Source: Otis tarda (Eukaryota > Chordata > Aves > Otidiformes > Otididae). From it: DNA of 64,000 bases. The translations under genes and the position numbers were made by a program. Below the pieces are notes generated by a model. The model worked only from the letters and a program-made list of their open reading frames with translations, was not told the origin of the DNA and searched no databases. Below are positions 36,638 through 50,415 of this stretch, piece after piece; the stretch's first letter is position 1; the number at the start of each line of letters is the position of its first letter. The stretch lies in the NCBI GenBank assembly GCA_026413225.1, contig CM048552.1, positions 168,900,053 to 168,964,052 of the forward strand, given 5' to 3'.

Positions 36638-39491
36638 GCTGAAACTGCACGGAACAAAGAGCTACATTCAAATGTGCTTATCTCTGAAAAGTATGCCACA
36701 AAAGTTTCTTTTTCAAGTCAGGATGACAAAAATAATTTAAATTTTAATTTCAGAAGGTCTACAAAATCTCATATAAAATAATTTTTGGACCTTTTTTTTA
36801 AACTGTTTGCTAACCACTGTACTTCATACCAGCGTTTCCAAACCAATTACTGAATTATGCTCTGTGCAAAATGTTCCTTCAGAAAAATAAAATTTTGCTC
36901 AACTGCAACAAGTTTAGCAAGTTTCTCTATATGCACAGGCTTCTCTAAGGCTTAAACACAGCAGAAACACAGGTCAATATATAACCGAGGACATAAGAGC
37001 AGACATTTGTAAGCAGGCACTGTTTTCATAAGGGTGAACAAGTCATAATTTATCACACTTCATGTCAAAAGGGAATTATATTATATCAAGTTCTATCTAC
37101 TATCTCCAAAAATTGGCATATGAAACTTATCAGAATGTTTAATAAATAGTTTCCTGCGTGTAAATCTCGTTCAGCCTCTATCTACATCATTCAGTACCAT
37201 GTGGTTTTATGATCAGTCCTGCAGACTGAAGACATTAACTGGCCGCTGCTCAAGGCCCACTAATTACTGGCTGTCTTCCACAGTGCTCTCATTTGATCTA
37301 ATTGGTGTCAACTGCCCTAGTCTTCCTTCAAAATATAACTGTTTGCCACCATTCATTAAGGAATGAAAAGGGACAATGCAGAATGACTGTCCTCTCTGCT
37401 GATGCCTAGAACTAAACATAATTTCATAGTAATACTTCTATTAGATATTGACATTTTTATTGATGAAAATGATTACATATTTTATTTATATATTTTTCTT
37501 TTTAATGACAAGAATGACAACACACACAAATCTGTAAAATATATAACACTGTTTCAGTATCTCATAGCAATTTTGGACAAATTTGTCCATGTTAAGGATC
37601 ATAGACAGTATTTCTTGTTTGCTAAGTACGCTGAGATCTGTATAAAAAGGAAACTTAGCGTTCCTATGACCAGAGAAACACCTACACAGCAAAATATATT
37701 ATCAACATAAACGGCATGTCACATAGAGTAATTTCTCTAAGCAAAAGAACATCAAATGGTACACAGCATCTATTGAAGTCGAACCTATTAACTCCTCTGA
37801 AACTACAGTGCTCTCTGTAGTATGCTGCAAAAAGAGGATTGTGTTTTCCCAATGCTTTTTAACTTCTTTCAAATTGGAACCTAGCATGGAGTGTAGCGAG
37901 CCAATCGTCTTTAATCAAGTAAATAACCAGTTTACAGGGACCCCTTGGATAACTAAACTGATCCAACTCTTCTCAATGCAGTGGATTTACTCAGAAAAAC
38001 TTCTGAGTAAAGGGTCAAATTACTTAATAAAACCCATAAAAGATACCTTCAACATGCAAAACAATATGTAGAAGTTAAGGGGGGGGGGGAAGGCAAAATG
38101 AACCGCAGAAGCATTTTTTTGCCAGTAGGAAAATTCATTGTTAAAGTCTAAACTAGAGAGAACTATACCATACCTCTGGACGACTGAGGAATATTTCATC
38201 AAACAGACTCCTAGACTCCCTAAACTGGGCGTGCTAAGCATGTAAAAACAGAAAAACATAAGACAAATGCAACTGAAAAGCATTAAGTAAAAGCCATTCA
38301 TTGCAACATACAAACAAGTCATTTAACTGTTAGCAATATTTTTGTCCATTTAAATTAACCTTTCGAAACTGACCTTGAGAATTTGAAACGAAAAACATCA
38401 AAAGCCAGGGTAACTAATGCTATTACTGATGACTAATGACATAGGGCTGCTGAATTTTTTTGATACAGAGAGCTATCTGTGAGCACTTTAAAGAAATAAA
38501 TGTTTATACACAATCTATTCTTTTAAGACAAGCTACACAAAGAACTACAAAAACGAGTACTGAAAGTTTCAGTAAATGTTTAGATTGTTCATGCAATCTG
38601 TGGATGCAGGGCATATGATGAAGTCTTTAATATGGTCCCACTGATGTTTTTTGTAAGATCCCTGCATAATTCAAGGGCAAAAATATGAAAGCTGTTTATT
38701 AAATGTCCTGCCTTTTCATACCATTTTCTTCTCTTTTGCTCAATGAGGTTTGCAGCCTTCTTTGCTGTACACTTTGGACTGTACCATAAAACAATTATCA
38801 GCTTCATCAACGTAACATAAGAACATTTAACTTTTTCCAACTGTTCACATTATTGTAGTGAAGAGGCAATAAATCCTCATTTTACAAGGAAGAAACTATA
38901 GGCACAGATCATAGCAGAGTTCACATTCATAAAAGCACTAATTTAACAAGGTCAAAAATAAAAAAAATAAAAAAACCTACATGTTATACCATTTCTGTAT
39001 GTGTTGTAAAGCGTGTAATACACAAGTCAGACACTGTCCACAGCCATCACTGCTCGTGATCCCCAAGACAGTGGAAGTGAGAAAATAATTAACTACACAC
39101 CAGTAGTGCAAAGTTTAAGTCACTTATCTGTTCTTCCACAGGTATTCAGAGCCAAGGATCAAAATCCTTCCCTGAGAAACCACCACTCTAACCATAACAC
39201 GACCTTTTTTCCTTACTCCAGTCATCTGCCAGATTAAGACAGTCTTATTACAGTCTTAGTCCACCTCAGTGTAAGTCCATCAGAAGTATTAAATAAGGCA
39301 GGGATTTTGTGGCAGTATCACGTAGTATAGTAATTAAAATGGCATTAATTAAAACTGCACTGGCACATAATTTTAGTATCATCTACAAGACTGGAACTCA
39401 GCTTCAGCATTTCCTATTTTTTTCCCCAAATCTCAATTTGGCAGCCTTAACTGTTTCTTTAAAATAGCTTGTGTGTGAGCATGGGTGTGCT

Positions 39492-39516
39492 TAAAAAAAA
39501 AAAAAAAAAAAAAAAT
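39492..39516 (+). repeat. Poly(A) tract in intron 3
   Basis: A run of more than 20 bases following gtgtgtgagcatgggtgtgc. Confidence 0.75.
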
Positions 39517-42178
39517 TAAAAAACACAGAAGCAAACTGAGCAAAAATTCTGTCTAACTTGAGATCTTTAGCAGTCAGCAAGATTTTGGCTTTAAGGTACA
39601 CTGAGCAGACTTCTGACACTAAAAAAAAAATTTAGTACTGATATAATTCTACAACCTTTCAGCCAATCACTGCTTTGGGAGAATGATCGTGAGTTCCTAC
39701 TGATTTTTCCTAAGTAAGTGAAATTCTTGTGGTGTCAGCACCTAGTTTTTTAATGTCAAGCTCCACTCTGTGTTTTGGAAAAGCAGACTACGTACAATTT
39801 TCTTTCTCATTTATTTCTCACTTTGTCACCATATCCTACTCTCCTACCTCTTCACTCCAGATTACTTCTCTCCCATTGCTCCTCTTTTCAGCTTCAGCTC
39901 CTTTCCCAGTACCGTATTTTGTCCCCACTTGGGTTCCTTTCTCTACCGGTCTCAATCTATCCTTCTCCCTCCTGTTTCCCATTTAAATCTCTCTGTACTC
40001 CCTCCATACCACTGCTCTCCACTGACCCTTGCCTGTTCTCATCTTAACTTACACCCAATCTCTCTGATCCCTGCCTGTCTTCACTTTGAGGCAGTTACCT
40101 CCTTGCTCTACCAAAACTAGATGTCTCTTCCTGCAACATGTGAGGTTCAGAGGCTCTGAGTCATTGTCCTTCTTCCCTCCACTTATCGCTGATGTCCTTG
40201 CAGTTGAATCAAGTAGCTTTCCCCTTTCCTTCTAATCAAAGGCCAAGGATAATAAAACTACTTCAGGGTACACCACAAATTCCTATTTCTCAGCTCCAAT
40301 GTTTTCACCAGAAGCAGTCAAGAGCAGTCATAAGTTGTACCTACTTTCAGTCCCCTAATCCTACACGGAACACTCGAGAACGTTCTCTGGTGACAGCATA
40401 TCTGCTGTCCCATCCCCTTCAGAGCTATGAGCAGTCTAAATTTGTTCAGGCAAGACAAACTCCACGCATTTACTGAATTGAAAGCTGTATGTATCAACTG
40501 TGGAAACCCATTTTTCAAAAACTTGTAATTCGGCCTAAACTAGGCAGATTTTCTAAGGAAGGGCAAAAGACATTTCTGACACAATGATCTGAACATATAA
40601 CTAAGACAGTTCTCCAAAATAATAATAAAAAAAAAGGCTTAAGATGATATGGAAACAAAAGAAACAATACTGGGGGGTTTTGGGGTTGGGGTTTGTTTTT
40701 GTGTTTAACTTTATTCTAGAAATTGGCTGAACCATAGCCTGAGGTTTTCCCTATGAAATCCAAGTCAAGGAAGATTGCTTTTATGTCTGAAACTTTTACC
40801 CTGTAGGGTTCTAGACATACAAAGTTAAAAGCAAGAAGAATCTTGCAAGAGAGCTGCACATGTCCTTTCTGAAATGTCACAGGACTGGTAACGGTACCCT
40901 AAAAGTTAAGGTTTGGGTTGCTAATGTTCCAAGTAAGTTTAAAGGTCTACCATTTCAGACTGAAGGTTTCATTCAGTCCAATATTTCAGCAGAAGTTTTA
41001 CTTATAGGACAAGCAGTAAGAACAGACTACATAGAACCCATGCTCCTATTAAAGCAGTTAAAAGGTTACAACCGGAGGTCATCGCCTCATACCAGAAACT
41101 TGGCAAGTAACCATGCAAACTTTCCTGGTTCCCTGCTGCATTCAGTAAAACAGATTTGTGTAACACCTTCACTGGGGATGTTACACAAATCTACTTTAGC
41201 TGTGCATACCTTAAAGTGAGTGTTGTGTACTGTGATTACTGCACAGCAGCCAAGGAAGGAATAGCCCCCCTCTAAGTAAGCAGAATTTTTTTTCCAGTCA
41301 CAAGCACATTGCAGTCAGTAGGATTATAAATGCATCTCAAATGCAATCACATATGATCTCAAGGTGGAGATTTTTAGTGAAAGCACTGGAAGCCCAATTT
41401 GGGTATAATATATTATGGCCCATACTACCAAGTGGCAGAATTTCCACATGCCAAAACTTGGAAGAGGAAAAAAAAAAAAAAAAGCAAGAACTTTGCTTAC
41501 AAAACTAACATTTAACACTAGTTGCAACTACCAATTTTCTATTTTGAAGACTGTTTTATTCATAATGAGAAAATACTACAAAACTATAAGCACTGAACAG
41601 ATATCTATTACTTAATTTATTCTTTACCATAACTCATGGTATGGGGTTTTTTTTGTTTGTTTTAAGTACCTGGAACATTTCTTTGAACTTCAATATTAAA
41701 GTTTCCATGAAGCAAAAAACAGGGATCTTTACTTTTAAAAAGGATCTACATTATTTGGGGTTTTGCCTCATCTAGACAGTTGGAATCCTCCTTCCTCTCT
41801 AAAGGTCTACTTCGTGCATTTTTTTTTTTTAAACCATCTGAAACACTAAATATTAGCAATAACTCCATGAAGTAACATTAGTAGCTGATACCTAATTAAA
41901 ATATTACAAAATCCTGGATAAACTATTAAAACAGGGCAAAAAATTGGCTTTTGCAGCTGTTTAGACAGCAACTATGCCTCAGAAGAGTGTATACGATACA
42001 CTTCTCATAGTACTTTTCAACTAACTTATGCTACCTATACAAAACCAAAGCATCCAAAATACTCAAATCACCACCTTACCATTATTTTAATAGATAGGCC
42101 ACAGTATGGGCCACATTGTTATAAATAATTAGCCTGGAATGTTTCACAAAATTGAAATCACATAACTGTTTCACTTAC

Positions 42179-42306
42179 TCGTTGGGCAACTTCTGCTGCA
42201 GCAGCTGCCATTGCTGCAGCTTTGGCCTTCTCTGCTTCATCGTAAGTAGGAAGAGAGGTAGCTACACTGTATGGAGGTGGTAGAGGATAAAATTCATTCT
42301 GTGTTT
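42179..42306 (-). CDS. NDFIP2: NDFIP2 coding exon 3 (second PPPY and LPTY motifs)
   Basis: This 128-nt exon completes a split Glu codon and encodes ETQNEFYPLPPPYSVATS, then LPTYDEAEKAKAAAM and an alanine run ending EVAQR. It holds the second and third PY motifs, PPPY (exon residues 10-13) and LPTY (residues 19-22), both conserved in NDFIP1 and NDFIP2. The alanine-rich stretch that follows (AAAMAAAAAE) probably links the PY region to the segment before the first membrane helix. The acceptor ttctttattttgaacag is strong and so is the donor GTAAGTGA. A second AG eight bases downstream would give a frame break with exon 2, which fixes the chosen start. The exon ends in phase 0. Confidence 0.96.
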
Positions 42307-44484
42307 CTGTTCAAAATAAAGAAGTTATGCATTTTTAAGCCAGAAAGATGTCAAGAATATTAAAATTTATATGCACATAACTATTGAGCTTTAAAGTATA
42401 TTTTTTTCAAGCGGATGGTATTTGTATTTCAAGTTCTTGTAAGTTTTTTAAAAAAATATTTTTATAAAATAAAATAGTGAACAGTTTGATGGTGCTTTTA
42501 GTTGCTACTCAAGGCAGAAACCTTAACCTAGATACTGAAGGGAGCCAACAAATTTATGAACAAAAGAATCATATTTGCCGAGTTACATCCCTTAGGCATT
42601 CCAACCAAAGGCTTTTTATCAAATCATACAAAAGATATGCACAGAAACATCCTAAAAAAAAAAAACCCAGCTTTTACTTATCAACATCAATTAGTTACTT
42701 AAGTCCAGTAATAACCCTACTGTATTTTTACTAGCATGGCTTTGATGTTAATTTCAGTTGTTCCATGCAAATCAGTGTTTTCAAGATTTCAGTTTCATCA
42801 CATTCCTTTTAAATGTTCCTTCTCTCAAAACAGACCACTGAAATGGACCATTCTTATACATTGAAATAGTACAGTATCATAACACAAAATAGAATTATTA
42901 ACAAAATAAATAAAAAATATTTAAAATACACCTTGAGTTTCCTCCTACAGTCAGCAGTAGTTTGTAAAAAGATTACTTACATGGTAAAAATTTGGTTTTG
43001 GCTGGATCAATGGGCTGAGGTCAATTGTATGAGGTTTAACAAGGCCAAGTGCTGGGTCATGAACTTCAGTCAAAACAACCCCATGCAATGCTACAGGCTT
43101 GGGGAAGAGTGGCTGGAAAGGTGCCCAGCAGAAAGGGACCTGGAGGTGGTGGCTGACAGCCAGTGGAACATGAGCCAGCAGTGTGCCCAGGTGGCCAAGA
43201 AGGCCAACAGCATCCTGGCTTGCATCAGGAACAGTATGGTTTGAACATGGTTCCAACAGTATGGAACTGGGGTTGTTTAGTCTGGAGAAGAGGAGGCTCT
43301 AAGGAGACCTTATCTCTCTCTACAATTACCTGAAAGGAGGTTGTAGTGAGGTGAGCGTTGGTCTCTTCTCCCAAGTAACTAGTGTTAGGATGAGAGGAAA
43401 TGGCCTCGAGTTGCATCAGGGGAGGTTTAGATTGGATATTAGGAAAAAAATTTTTACTGAAAGAGTGGTCAAGCATTGGAACAGGCTGCCCACGGAGGTG
43501 GTGGAGACACCATACCTGGAAGTGTTCAAAACACATGTAGACATGGCACTTCGGGACATGGTTTACTAGGCATAGTGCTGTTGAGTTGACGGTTGGACTT
43601 GATGATCTGAGAGGTCTTTCCCAACTTTAATGATTCTATTCTATTCTCTCAGCACAGATCACACAGCAAAAAGACCTGTCAGCACACCACCACAAAGATG
43701 TTATGTATAGGGATAATTTTGCACAGCTATGTATTACACATATTTCCAAACACTGTTTCGAAGAACAGGGACAGGAAATGGCTCCTTTAATCAACTTTAA
43801 AAAAAAAATAGGTTGGAGATTACCTCTAAAATATTTTCTGGCACATGGGAGACACAAATCCAAGCAACTTTGCTTAAACAGGAACTTAAATGCTGCCTGC
43901 TGTTAAGTCTCCCACACCCCAAACAAAAGTCACAACCTCATGAGAAAGGGACGAGTTAATAAATGGAGAAAAAGACCTCTGTTAGTCGTCTTCCACAGGA
44001 AGTTTTATCAAGAGCATTTAAAGCAAAATGAATCCTTTCATGGCAGTAATCTTACTGAACAATAGCACACACTTAAGAAGTCTGAGTTTTAACAAATTAG
44101 TGCTTTGGGTTTTTTTGTTTTTGTTTTTTGTTTGGTTTTTTTTTTTAAATGAAGAGGCAATGAAAATTGCTAATGATGTCTAATAATGGAGCACTACTCA
44201 AAGATGTAGATTAAATGTGGAACTGAACTACATACAGACTTAAATAAAACCTATTACACTAATTAATGAACATCCATTTAGTCCAGTAATTTAGAACAAT
44301 CAGTGTAATTTAGAAGTTTGCTTCTTCTGAACAAACCAGACAAAGGGCTGTGCACAAAAGCATAGCTTTTTACTGCAACTGTGTATGCCGAGAAAGAAAA
44401 AAAATACCGCAGCATCGTACCACTATGAACCAAGTGCTGATTCACACACACTCCTCCCTGAAGGCTGTTATGTAAGAAAAATAC
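42307..44484 (-). other. NDFIP2: NDFIP2 intron 2
   Basis: This 2.2-kb intron contains one plus-strand CR1 with an internal deletion (about 43003-43647), antisense to the gene, and T-rich low-complexity sequence near 44107-44148. Nothing else was recognised. Confidence 0.9.
43003..43647 (+). mobile_element. CR1 LINE 3' portion with internal deletion
   Basis: This copy belongs to the same type as the CR1 at 58 kb; both contain [13 protein letters not shown] or [15 protein letters not shown] coding and end in DMVY. It starts near the region encoding [16 protein letters not shown], keeps the [19 protein letters not shown] segment, then lacks roughly 190 bp present at about 58425-58615 in the other copy. 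It resumes at the segment encoding RLF-type sequence near 43268 and ends with tgattctattctattct. It lies in NDFIP2 intron 2, antisense to the gene. Confidence 0.92.
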
Positions 44485-44641
44485 CTGAGGTTGCAGCTGC
44501 TTCTACAGCTATGCTACAGTAAGGTGGAGGGGATGTATCCGCTTCGGATGAGGCTGCTGTCTGGGGAGTCTGTGTAGTCTCCGTAGATGTGGAAGGCTGC
44601 TCAGCTGCTGAAGACTCTGGCGGATCATCCTCATTGTGAAG
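44485..44641 (-). CDS. NDFIP2: NDFIP2 coding exon 2 (first PPPY motif)
   Basis: This 157-nt exon encodes 52 residues plus one base, starting LHNEDDPPESSAAEQPS and ending SIAVEAAATS. The human counterpart, recalled from memory, is LLNEEDNSESSAIEQPPTS followed by SPPPYSSITVE. The first PY motif, SPPPY at exon residues 37-41, is intact and is a WW-domain ligand for NEDD4-family ligases. The residue after PPPY is Cys where human has Ser. The Ser/Thr/Glu-rich stretch before it is expected to be disordered and cytosolic. The acceptor is ttcttctaag, which uses the less common AAG. The donor is G|GTATTTTTC, weak at positions +4 to +6. The exon enters in phase 0, consistent with exon 1 ending at the Val of RYQV. 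Confidence 0.95.
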
Positions 44642-47600
44642 CTTAGAAGAAAAACACACAAATTTCAGACACATTCAGGGAATGCTTTCCATGACAACAT
44701 AGTACTTGCAGAACCATCTTCAAAAAGAGAGAGGATTACTCTTCAACAAAACCAAAAATTATTTACAAAACAGCACATGACTACTTTAAGTAGTCCAGTT
44801 AAATCCTTTTAAGCAAACAGTTAAAAAAATAATCTCAACTGTTTTTTTTTTTTCCTCCTAGAAATGGATTCCTTCTAATCAGTGATGTTCACTGAGTCTT
44901 AAAAATCTGGTTTTTTAAAAGGTTTCCTATACGGGAAAGTGCTGACTATAAAATATTTTCTATTATATGAGTATCTGAACACTCTTACACTTTTTTTTCC
45001 TTAAATATATTTATAAAATGTATTAACTCATTTTAAAATATAACAGGTGAGCAACACTATCATTTATTGTATTAATCTAGAAGAAATACAAAAGACAAAT
45101 GCCTATTTTTATAACTGAGAGCTTCTCCACTCAAATTCTGACACTTCCCAAAATATTCTGCTTTTCTTCACAGTCTGGAAAGAATCCTTTCCCTATAAAA
45201 CCTGAAATTGCTGGTTTGTTTGGTTCTTTGTTTTTTAGAATGTAGTTTTAAAAGAACACGTCCAGTTAAGCATATACAGAAATAAGAATTTGATTAAACG
45301 GGAATCTTTATTAAGTTACTTGCCAAAGCATTTTTCATCGCTTTTCTGGAGTGCCTCCAAATACTGTATTCAAAGAACTATAGCTTGAAGATTAAAGAGT
45401 TTATCTATACATATAAATTACATATATGTGCACATACATACACACAGAGGCACAATACACACACGAACACATACTATTAAGATGAAGTCACCTTCAATGG
45501 AACTGATAGGGGTTATTGAGGGGTTTTGGGTACTGAGCAATCAGGTCATTTAATGGCTAATCAGTGATCCAGAAGAAGCAGTAACCTGAGAAATACGTAT
45601 AGTCATTTAGAGTACTTCAGGCCAAAGAAAACAAAACCACTTCATAATAACCTAATATATTTAGGGATACAGAAAGCAAGTGAGAAGACAAAACACTTGA
45701 TTCTTAGAAGGTGAAGCAAGTCAGAAAAACAGTCGGAGAGCTATAAATGTTATGGCTCTAAATTAAGTACAATCACAAGAAAAATCTTAATATTGCAATG
45801 GATATCGCTAAAATAAAGCCATTTTAAAATAAAATTGCCATTTGACTAGCAATAAGACAAACAACAAAAAGAACATTATTGGCATACTTTTACACTAATG
45901 ACTGGTACATCCACCCTCATCTGGGACGTGTGTGTGGTTCTGACTATCCCACCAAAACAACCTGGTCTACAAGTGTGGGAAGGAGTAAAGCCTAGTCAAT
46001 GGATTTCTGTCTGTTACCTCCATTCTTCCTCTCTTTTGCTCTCCGCTTCAATCACTGCAACTTTTTTTCCCTAACAAGCCATAGCACGTGCTGTCACTAT
46101 CCTGAAGACACAGAGATCCAGAGGAGCAAAGTGGTCAGTGAGTATGTTACTGCTCAAAATCCACTTTGCCACTACCGAGGAAATTAATTTTGTGTCTTCT
46201 ATGTGCTTTCTTGAAAGTTACCCTTCTACAAATCATCTGTAATTTAATAACAGTTACAAACGATGGAGGTTAACATGAGGAAGGGAAAAGAACATGCACA
46301 TAAGACTTCTTGCCTTCCAAAACCAAGTTAACAAGTCATTCAATTGTTATAGCAACTGCAATTAGGAAACAGAAAAATTCCATCCTAAGGGCTCCATACA
46401 ATAGAGTCTCGTTATGCCCTTTAGTGCGTTCAAAAGGTCTTTATTGTGTATGACTCATATTCAGGGACTAAGCATTTCTATTTATCCTGTCTTTGACTAC
46501 ACAGATCTTTCAGAAATTCTGAAAGGCATCCAGGTTAACTTAATGCAGCAATTTAAATAAAAATCATAAGACTCCTTGCAGGATACTCCATCATAAAAAT
46601 CACAAGAAATGGATTAAGCAGCTTGAGTATTTACAGCTAGAATAACAAACACGAGTTGTGCCATGAACAGAAACCAGCTTTTGTTAGTTCTCGTTCAAGT
46701 GTCCTGTCTCCTACTCTCTCTTCAAGTCACTAACTTCAGCGTCTCTCAGGGGTCCCCGCCAGGGTCAAAACCAAACCAAAACAATCAAAATCCACAACTG
46801 CAGCAAAACTTTCCCCAGCAAGCTAGAAATTTTGCCTATGCCAGCAGGGTAGACAGTGGTGGTTATATCTTTTTGTCTTGTAGGAACTCTGCCTTGTCTT
46901 CACAGGGCATCAATTCTCCTTTGTGGAGTCACTGGTTTGCTTGAAACCAGTAGGAATCCAACCTTTGAGCCTCCCCGTTCCCGTTTAATTTTGGCTTACA
47001 CTGGCTGGTAAATTTAGAAGTTATTTTTGGAGACAGGGGAAGAAGAGGCCTGACACTCTGCATAGGTTTCATTGCCATAGAAACCAAGTTAAAAACACTT
47101 AGAAGGGAACACAAAATGTCTGTTTTAAGGCAATACTTATGCTATGTAGTAAATGTTACCTGAAACAGCATTTAACATTAAAAAGATAAGAAATATATCT
47201 AAGGTTTGGTGTTTTTTTTTTTCCCCCCAATAGTAACATTATTTTGCCCACTTTTTAAATTGAAGGACTAAGAAGAACTCACAGTTCATCATCCTAGCCC
47301 CCTCCCAAGGAACCATTACATAGTAGTAAGCAATACAGCTGCTTTTGGCAAACTTATGGTCAAAACAATTGCCAGGACCTACTAAACTACAGACAACGGT
47401 AAATTAGTACCTTCCCCTGCCCCTCACCCCAGCATTTTAAAAGCAGGACACAAAAGACATTCTTTTGTTCACATCTTAGTCTGTACACAGGGTATCTGGC
47501 TGACTATACGGAGCTTTACAATTAAAAAAAAAGGCAAATATATTTTTATTAGATGTAGTACTCAAACTATTTACACAAGTACTTCAATTCCTGCTTTTGC

Positions 47601-50415
47601 AGCCCTCCAGCTACAGTATTTTACAGGCTCAAGAGTCATGATGCTTACAGTCTCAAGAAATACCTACATCAGGACACTTCAGCCAAGAAACAAGAGCTCT
47701 TCTGTCACCAATGACTCAAAATCTCATGGTGACTACTAGACAGCATACAGTACAGGAAAACACATTCGCTTTCTTCACATGATCTTTACCCTAAACTATC
47801 TTCAGTTTCTTTCCCAGAAAAGCTCTGTAAAACGATTCACTATTTTATTTCAGAAGAAGATAAAAATGAATGTCACCTCTGTTTGCATTTAAATATTTTG
47901 GAAAATACAACTAATTTCTTTTTTTTTTATCATAAATAATTTATTTAAAGAAGGACTGCATCTCCTCGTGTCATTTCCTGAAGTCTGCTATTTTGTTTGT
48001 GTAATTATTTCCAAAGGAATCAGATGCAATGCCTGAAATCAGCTGACCTCCTACAAAGAACATAAACCAAAAGAAAATGCTTCATAGAGAAGCCTTTACT
48101 GAGGAGATTGATGTGGATGCTTTTACTCTTTAAGCTTTTCAAAATAAAAACTTAAACTGGGAGGAAGATCTCATTCTCTGCTTACATTTTTCATTTACCT
48201 GCAGACAGCAATTTTGTCTGACCTACTAAAGTTTGCTTTCTTGGATAAACAGTTTGCTTCATTTCTAAGGAACTGATGCAGAAGAGTGGCAATATAGGCA
48301 AGCTATTAAAATGTGCCAATTTTTTTTAAAAATCAGGGGAAAAAGATGTAATAAGGTGTCTTATGTCTCCTGTACCATACATACACAAGATTAGAATGAT
48401 GTTTTCTGACAAAATGCATTAAACTAGCACACGCTAGCTCTAGTCATTCATAGTGTAACACACAAACAGCACTACTATTTCTGTTACCTGATCTTATGTA
48501 CATTTCAAAAGCTGCTGTTTTCCCCATTTCATAAAATATTACTTACAGAAATCACTACATTATAAAATTATTGCAAAATAATTAACTTCAACAGCACATT
48601 GCAAGCATTTTAAAAGACCTTTTCACAAACATACACTACTTTCACGCTATTATTTCTTTAGTGTAGCATAAAATTATGCAGATACTGCCATATGGGGGGT
48701 GGGCGTGGGGGAAACAAACAAACAGCTACCCAGCTTTCTTCTTCTGTTTCCTTTTATACCTTTATTACCATCTCATATCAACAAAGCCTGACTTTTAGGT
48801 AAGCTTTTGCATAAGTTTTAGTAGTGATGGTTCTGCCCGGGGCATGACAGAACTGCACAGCATTCTTTTGACATGTCCTCCTTTCTAGCCTTTCAAATGA
48901 TAATCACATTTTTGAAGCAGCTTGGCTTCTCCAGTTTTGACCTCACATTGTCCAGTTCATGGGTTCTTTCAAACTGCATTGAAACGAATACAATACACAG
49001 GAACTCGGTAATGCCAGACCCAATATTATGCTTTTAAGTAAAAGTGTGAAGACAACTACACAGATCATGCAAGTACAACCTTTGTATGCTAAATCAGTCA
49101 GTACACTTCCTCCACAAAAATCAACACTCTTAGCAAGAGAGGTTCATCATCACTTTGTAGGAGTTAACACTTTGGTCTTCTAGAGTCATCTTTTCAGACT
49201 ATGCCAAAAGGTCAATCAAAAATATCCACTCACTGCAGCTTCTAGGGCTGGAGCGAAGCACGTGAAAGACTCATCTCAAGATTGCCTGTGCAGTGCACAA
49301 AAAGTATTCCAACATTTCTGCACCAGATTCATTACATCTTCCATACTGGTACACACGTATTTATTCTACTGAAATTCCACCCTAGTAAATATTAGAGATG
49401 TAACCAACAGCAGGTTAAAAAGAAGACTGCTATCATCTTCATTACACTTTCAGGAAGCTCCTCCTCTCTTCATCTTACACCCGATACTTTCATTTGCTGA
49501 AAAATTCAAAGGTCTTTCACATTTGCCTACTGGTAGTGATTTGTAAATCTGTACTAAACTGCTCCCTACAGATGAGGCGCTACTCCTAAGAGACCAAGAC
49601 TTGAAAGCAGAATTCTCTAGCTGCATAACAACAATTTCACTTGAACACATTACAGGCTGTGTATTAAATGCTTGTTTTGTAACCACATTTTGCATTGGTT
49701 TTTTCAGCTTTAGTAGTCTAAAAATAGGTTTACTCATCTGTAAATAGCTAAATATTAATCTTGGGAATTTCAAGGAAAAAAAATCCCAAAGGAAATATTG
49801 AAATAAAATATAATTCTGAACCTGTTATAAAAATATTTCCTATGGGAGACAGCTCTGTTTCCCCATCTTTATTTTTTTCTGAATGACATGTAATAGTACA
49901 GCTCACACTATTGACTACTTTTTTATTTTTAGAAAAACCCATAAAACCTATACCATTAACACACAAAGCCCATGCAACTACTAAGATCAATCAGCCCTAA
50001 TTTAGGTCACTAGAAGCCAGTGGACAAGCACAACGAAAACCAATAACCTGTAATTACACTTAGATAAGAACTATAAGAGTGGAATATATAAATAAATCCT
50101 TCTGCAAAATAAATGTTTTAATTTTCTTGTGTATTGGAAAAACAAACAAACAACATATCCTTTGAAAGAAATATTTCACAATTTTATGAAATACAAGAAT
50201 TCTTGAGTAAAAAAAACCAACCACATTGTATCTCAACTTACTAGTTTTCTCCTTGGTATCAGTTTATATAAACTACTAATAACGAAGTGTACAACAACAA
50301 TACACCTTTTTCTTCAAATTCCTGCTGTATTACTAACCTATCAACAATCTAGTCTGCACTGGTTCGTATCTTCCTAGCTAGTAAGCAGGCAGCTATTTGC
50401 AGTTCAGCACCAAAC

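Larger units (their letters stand above)
35209..42178 (-). other. NDFIP2: NDFIP2 intron 3
   Basis: This 7.0-kb AT-rich intron has no recognised interspersed repeat. It holds a homopurine tract (36604-36637), a 16-bp palindrome (37574-37589), a G9 run (about 38080-38088), a long A tract (39492-39516), a G-rich plus-strand tract (40672-40693) and a 60-nt imperfect hairpin (41143-41202). A pyrimidine-rich stretch at 39780-40130 opens overlapping chance frames without protein likeness. Confidence 0.9.

Noticed and set aside
39729..40120. Overlapping plus-strand frames rich in Ser, Leu, Pro and Phe
   Set aside because: They arise in all three frames from one pyrimidine-rich stretch of intron 3, which shows composition and not coding selection.
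46663..46944. Plus-strand frame with a signal-peptide-like start (MNRNQLLLVLVQVSCLLLSL)
   Set aside because: It looks like a secreted protein at first, but the rest is low-complexity Asn/Gln, the frame lies in an intron without splice or promoter support, and no family is recognised.
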